A stretch of 10,261 nucleotides of DNA from Mucilaginibacter sp. (lineage in GTDB: Bacteria > Bacteroidota > Bacteroidia > Sphingobacteriales > Sphingobacteriaceae): positions 1 to 10,261 of the forward strand of contig JACMRC010000512.1 of assembly GCA_014376655.1 (NCBI GenBank). The letters are read 5' to 3'. This document shows, in pieces, positions 6,761-10,261 of this stretch (position 1 is its first letter; each line of letters starts with the position of its first letter). The notes under the pieces are model-generated. The model saw only the letters and a list, made by a program, of their open reading frames with translations. It did no database searches and was not told the origin of the DNA. Both the position numbers and the translations under genes were made by a program.

Positions 6761-9370
6761 CTACCCCTTTATCACCCGCTGGATCTCATCCAGTTTCATT
6801 AACGCCTCAACAGGTGTTAAGGTATTAACATCAAGGTTATTCAGGGTATCCCGGATCTTTACCAGTACAGGATCGTCGATACTGAACATCTGCATCTGTA
6901 CCGCCTGCTTCTGCACTTTGCGGATGCTTTCTTTAATGTGTTCGCCACCAGTGCGTTCGTTCTCCAGTTTCTTTAGTATCTCATTAGCGCGGCTCAATAC
7001 CTTTTGCGGCATACCGGCCAGTTTAGCTACGTGGATCCCGAAGCTATGCTCGCTACCGCCTGGTACCAGTTTACGCAGGAAGATGATCTGGTGGCCAATC
7101 TCCTTAACCGTTACGTTATAGTTCTTTATCCGGTTAAAGCTATTGCTTAACTCGTTCAGCTCGTGGTAGTGGGTAGCGAATAATGTTTTGGCTTTCGCCG
7201 ATGGGTGGTTATGCAAATATTCGGCAATGGACCAGGCTATTGAGATCCCATCATAAGTTGAGGTTCCCCGTCCTATCTCATCCAATAATATCAAACTACG
7301 GTCAGATACATTATTCAGGATGCTGGCAGTCTCATTCATCTCCACCATAAAGGTCGATTCGCCTGATGATAGATTGTCCGATGCTCCTACCCTCGTAAAG
7401 ATCTTATCAACCAAACCTAATGATGCTGACTTAGCCGGCACGAAACAACCCATTTGCGCCATTAGCACTATCAAACCGGTTTGCCTTAACAAAGCCGATT
7501 TACCCGCCATGTTTGGCCCGGTAATGATAATGATCTGCTGTGTTTCAGAATCAAGGAATACATCATTGGTAATGTACTCCTCGCCCTGCGGTAACGTCTT
7601 TTCGATAACCGGGTGGCGACCGCCTTTGATATCTATCACCTTACTATCGTTCATCTCGGGCTTAACGTAGTAGTTTTTGATAGCCATGGTGGCAAAGTTT
7701 AACAGCACATCAAGCCTTGCAATTAACTGCGCATTTAGCTGGATAGGTTTAATGTATTCGGCCAGTGCATATAGCAGGTCGTTATATAGCTTGGTTTCAA
7801 GCGCGAGGATCTTCTCTTCGGCACCTAATATCTGTTCTTCGTATTCCTTTAGTTCGGGGGTGATGTAGCGTTCGGCGTTTACCAGCGTTTGCTTGCGGAT
7901 CCAATCGGCAGGCACCCTTTCTTTGTGGGTATGCGTTACTTCGAGATAGTAGCCAAATACATTATTGAATGATACTTTAAGTGATGGTATACCTGTACTT
8001 TCGGCTTCGCGCTTTTGAATCTCTAACAAGTAACCCTTGCCGCCAAAAGCTATCTTACGTAATCTATCCAACTCCTCGTTGATCCCATCATTCATCACCG
8101 AACCTTTTACCAGCATAACCGGTGGCTCGGGGTGTAGTTCCTTAGCTATCTTGTCACTAATGAGTGCACATGGGTTAAGCTGCTCGCCTATTGCTTTTAA
8201 TGGCAGGCTGATGGATTGCTCGCAAAGCTTCTTGATCGTCTCTATCGCCAACAATGCCTTCTTTAGCTGGCAAACCTCGCGCGGGTTGGCTTTTTGCAGG
8301 CCTATCTTTGATATCAGTCGTTCCAGGTCGCCTATCTGGCGGATGTGTTGTTGCAGTTCTTCGCGCAGGTCCTCTTCGCCTATCAGGTATTCAACTACGC
8401 CAAGGCGGTCGTTAATTGGTTTAAGCTCTTTAAGCGGCATCACTATCCAGCGGCGCAACAGCCTTGCGCCCATTGGCGAGCAGGTATGGTCAAGTACTTC
8501 AACCAACGTGCGTGCGTTCTCGTTAGCCGAGCCTATCAGCTCCAGGTTACGTATGCTAAACCTGTCCAACCATAAGTACCTGTCTTCTTCAATACGGCCT
8601 ATGGCCGAGATATGCTGCAGGTTACGGTGCTCGGTTTCATTCAGGTAATGCAACGCCACACCCGCGGCCACAATACCAAGGTTTAGCTTATCTATACCAA
8701 AGCCTTTTAACGATTTGACACCGAAGTGCTTCAACAGCGTTTCGTGCGCGTAATCGCCGCTATAGGGCCATTCATCAAGGGTATAAGTGTAGTATCTGTC
8801 GCTGTAGTATTCTTTAAAGTCGGCCTGGCGGCTTTTTTGGTAGATAACCTCGCTTGGATTAAAGCCCTGCAATAGCTTATCAATGTAATCGCTGTTACCT
8901 TGCGCGGCCCAGAACTCGCCTGTCGAGATATCTATCAGTGCAATGCCGATGCTGTTCTTCTCGAAATACAACGATGCCAGGTAGTTGTTGCTTTTTTGGT
9001 TAAGGATACCATCATTAATAGCCACACCCGGTGTCACCAGTTCGGTAACGCCACGCTTTACGATTGTTTTGGTGGTCTTTGGGTCCTCCAACTGGTCGCA
9101 AATGGCGACACGCTGACCGGCACGCACCAGCTTTGGGAGGTAAGTATCCAGCGAGTGGTGCGGGAAACCCGCCAACTCTATAAACGTAGCGGCACCATTA
9201 CCTCGGCGGGTAAGGGTAATGCCTAATATACCAGCGGCCTTGATGGCATCTTCGCCAAAGGTTTCGTAAAAGTCGCCTACGCGAAACAGCAGCAAAGCAC
9301 CGGGGTACTTTGTTTTAATTGCATTATACTGCTGCATTAAGGGCGTTTCCTTAGTTGCGTCTTTAGCCAA
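6761..9370 (-). CDS. mutS: DNA mismatch repair ATPase MutS
   Basis: The product is 869 residues, normal for bacterial MutS, with no frameshift. MutS binds mismatches and small loops and, with ATP, recruits MutL. The mismatch-recognition Phe-X-Glu is Phe34-Tyr-Glu36 in GDFYETF. Connector, lever and clamp regions fill about 115-580. The ATPase has Walker A GPNMAGKS (618-625), Walker B LILLDEIGRG (693-702), the STYDG loop and THYHEL (733-738). QMQMF (825-829) resembles a beta-clamp-binding motif, and the C-terminal LTPVEALMKLDEIQ resembles the oligomerisation helices. The start codon is TTG at 9370-9368: an in-frame stop lies six codons upstream at 9388-9386, and the first in-frame ATG (Met12) would drop the AKDATKETPL segment, which I remember as typical of related MutS N-termini. 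It is divergent from xth, and the next gene on its strand encodes the NlpC/P60 lipoprotein. Confidence 0.97.
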   Translation of the reverse strand: MAKDATKETPLMQQYNAIKTKYPGALLLFRVGDFYETFGEDAIKAAGILGITLTRRGNGAATFIELAGFPHHSLDTYLPKLVRAGQRVAICDQLEDPKTTKTIVKRGVTELVTPGVAINDGILNQKSNNYLASLYFEKNSIGIALIDISTGEFWAAQGNSDYIDKLLQGFNPSEVIYQKSRQADFKEYYSDRYYTYTLDEWPYSGDYAHETLLKHFGVKSLKGFGIDKLNLGIVAAGVALHYLNETEHRNLQHISAIGRIEEDRYLWLDRFSIRNLELIGSANENARTLVEVLDHTCSPMGARLLRRWIVMPLKELKPINDRLGVVEYLIGEEDLREELQQHIRQIGDLERLISKIGLQKANPREVCQLKKALLAIETIKKLCEQSISLPLKAIGEQLNPCALISDKIAKELHPEPPVMLVKGSVMNDGINEELDRLRKIAFGGKGYLLEIQKREAESTGIPSLKVSFNNVFGYYLEVTHTHKERVPADWIRKQTLVNAERYITPELKEYEEQILGAEEKILALETKLYNDLLYALAEYIKPIQLNAQLIARLDVLLNFATMAIKNYYVKPEMNDSKVIDIKGGRHPVIEKTLPQGEEYITNDVFLDSETQQIIIITGPNMAGKSALLRQTGLIVLMAQMGCFVPAKSASLGLVDKIFTRVGASDNLSSGESTFMVEMNETASILNNVSDRSLILLDEIGRGTSTYDGISIAWSIAEYLHNHPSAKAKTLFATHYHELNELSNSFNRIKNYNVTVKEIGHQIIFLRKLVPGGSEHSFGIHVAKLAGMPQKVLSRANEILKKLENERTGGEHIKESIRKVQKQAVQMQMFSIDDPVLVKIRDTLNNLDVNTLTPVEALMKLDEIQRVIKG

Positions 9371-9470
9371 GCGGTTTATTCGTTTTTAAGTGATTGGTAA
9401 AGTTAATGCAATGATCGGGCTTTATGCGGATTGTTGAAAATTCGCAAAAATGTGGATAGCATATTTGCGC

Positions 9471-9501
9471 TGTTTCACGCGAGTGTGACACAGATGAAAC
9501 A
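9471..9501. promoter_or_regulatory. Nested inverted repeats, candidate operator between mutS and xth
   Basis: TGTTTCA (9471-9477) and TGAAACA (9495-9501) are exact inverted repeats. Between them lies GTGTGACAC (9483-9491), itself an odd palindrome. Both symmetries centre at about 9486-9487. Two further TGAAACA copies, exactly 10 bp apart, follow at 9558-9564 and 9568-9574. The arrangement suits a dimeric regulator, but no binding protein is known. Confidence 0.35.
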
Positions 9502-9527
9502 GTTGACACAAAATTTTGGTTTAAGTA

Positions 9528-9545
9528 ATTGACATTTAGGTCAAT
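9528..9545. repeat. Short inverted repeat ATTGAC-n6-GTCAAT
   Basis: Perfect 6-bp arms (9528-9533 and 9540-9545) flank a 6-nt centre. No T-run follows, so a protein-binding site is as likely as an RNA hairpin. It could be chance in AT-rich DNA. Confidence 0.3.
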
Positions 9546-9693
9546 GCAAAAAATGCATGAAACAAAATGAAACACTATATCGGACTCAACTATTTAACAA
9601 GGAACATTTTGTAAAAAATTTAATTGTTTAAACATTTTTATTTTCTGGAAGTTGCTGTTGGCGTTATCACAAACAAGTAACGATATTTACCAT

Positions 9694-10261
9694 ATGAAAA
9701 TAGCTACCTACAATGTTAATGGCGTTAATGGCCGACTACCGGTATTACTGCGCTGGCTGGAAGAAACGCAGCCCGATGTAGTTTGCCTGCAGGAACTGAA
9801 AGCGCCGCAAGAAAAATTCCCCGAACAAGCAATTACCGATGCGGGTTACAACGCTATATGGCACGGGCAAAAAAGCTGGAACGGGGTAGCTATATTGGCC
9901 AAAGGCGAGATCCAGGAACTTAAACGCGGCCTGCCTGGCGACCCGGAGGACTTGCACAGCCGTTATATTGAAGCATTTGTAAACGGTGTAGTAATAGGCT
10001 GCCTTTATTTACCAAATGGCAACCCGGCACCGGGGCCGAAGTTTGACTATAAGCTGCAATGGTTCGAGCGGTTTATAAGCCATGCCGCAGGTTTACTGGC
10101 ACGCGGCATCCCGGTAGTTTTAACGGGAGATTACAACGTTATGCCAACCGAGCAGGATGTTTACAAACCGGAGCGCTGGCTGGACGATGCGCTATTTCGA
10201 CCTGAAACACGTGAGGCTTTTCACCGACTAATTGCACAAGGCTGGACGGATGCTTTACGCA
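9694..10261 (+). CDS. xth: Exodeoxyribonuclease III / AP endonuclease (3' partial)
   Basis: ATG 9694 opens a frame that is still open at the window edge after 189 codons plus one base. The family is usually around 255-265 residues, so roughly 70 are missing. The protein belongs to the ExoIII branch of the EEP nuclease superfamily, which cuts DNA at abasic sites and removes 3' blocks and 3' nucleotides in base excision repair, using Mg2+. Motifs seen: TYNVNG with Asn7, CLQELK with metal-binding Glu34, SWNGVAIL (61-68), LYLPNG with Tyr105, and GDYNVMP with Asp146 and Asn148. These align with E. coli Asn7, Glu34, Tyr109, Asp151 and Asn153. The later catalytic Asp and His lie outside the window. 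The segment DVYKPERWLDDALFRPETRE is typical of the family. The gene is divergent from mutS across a 323-bp region. Confidence 0.95.
   Translation, partial: MKIATYNVNGVNGRLPVLLRWLEETQPDVVCLQELKAPQEKFPEQAITDAGYNAIWHGQKSWNGVAILAKGEIQELKRGLPGDPEDLHSRYIEAFVNGVVIGCLYLPNGNPAPGPKFDYKLQWFERFISHAAGLLARGIPVVLTGDYNVMPTEQDVYKPERWLDDALFRPETREAFHRLIAQGWTDALR

Larger units (their letters stand above)
9371..9693. other. Divergent mutS-xth intergenic region (323 bp)
   Basis: No gene is supported here. The region must hold the promoters of both flanking genes, but I find no clean TAnnTTTG / TTG pair for either. It does hold clustered short motifs: TGTTTCA at 9471, GTGTGACAC at 9483, TGAAACA at 9495, 9558 and 9568, TGACAC at 9504, and an ATTGAC/GTCAAT hairpin at 9528-9545. 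The second half is AT-rich. Confidence 0.6.

Noticed and set aside
8037..8648. 203-codon open frame on the plus strand inside mutS
   Set aside because: It is a shadow of the mutS coding frame with low-complexity Ser/Arg-rich translation and no recognisable domain. The other antisense frames in mutS and the DUF3857 genes are the same kind of artefact.
9502..9535. TTGACA-like boxes as sigma-70 -35 elements for xth
   Set aside because: Bacteroidota primary sigma factors use TTG / TAnnTTTG rather than TTGACA / TATAAT, and no matching downstream box is seen.

Overview
The window looks like chromosome from a member of the Bacteroidota, most likely the family Sphingobacteriaceae (Mucilaginibacter/Pedobacter-like). 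The reasons are three secreted proteins with the DUF3857 / transglutaminase-like / DUF3858 architecture typical of this phylum, a MutS with the Bacteroidota-style Walker A (GPNMAGKSALLRQ), starts without Shine-Dalgarno sequences, and moderately AT-rich DNA. The genus is inferred from protein style only.

Layout: (1) 1-5503, plus strand: three consecutive genes for secreted DUF3857-family proteins. The first is cut by the left window edge. The first two are close tandem paralogues whose transglutaminase-like domain has lost the catalytic Cys and His. The third is a more distant relative that keeps Cys and His. Gaps are 21 nt and 1 nt, so this is probably one operon. (2) 5504-5620, minus strand: a 38-codon gene for a single-span membrane protein, abutting the third gene tail to tail. 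(3) 5676-6057: a 382-bp non-coding element with perfect 22-bp terminal inverted repeats and a 10-bp direct repeat on each side. It looks like a non-autonomous (MITE-like) insertion and contains 31-bp tandem repeats. It sits one base after the end of the next gene. (4) 6069-6620, minus strand: an NlpC/P60 lipoprotein, a probable cell-wall endopeptidase. (5) 6621-6760: a spacer with an imperfect GAGACG palindrome and GAAATT repeats. (6) 6761-9370, minus strand: full-length mutS with a TTG start. (7) 9371-9693: a divergent intergenic region with clustered TGAAACA/TGACAC motifs. (8) 9694 to the right edge, plus strand: the first 189 codons of an exodeoxyribonuclease III gene.

The divergent pair on the right (mutS and xth) are DNA-repair genes: mismatch recognition and abasic-site/3'-end processing. 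The NlpC/P60 lipoprotein and the small membrane protein share mutS's strand and were probably about 56 nt apart before the element inserted. The DUF3857 array is exported and its function is unknown. Its most interesting property is the pairing of two catalytically degenerate paralogues with one that keeps its nucleophile. No complete novel defence or mobile system is visible. The best candidates for something undescribed are the MITE-like element, the small membrane protein and the pseudo-transglutaminase array.
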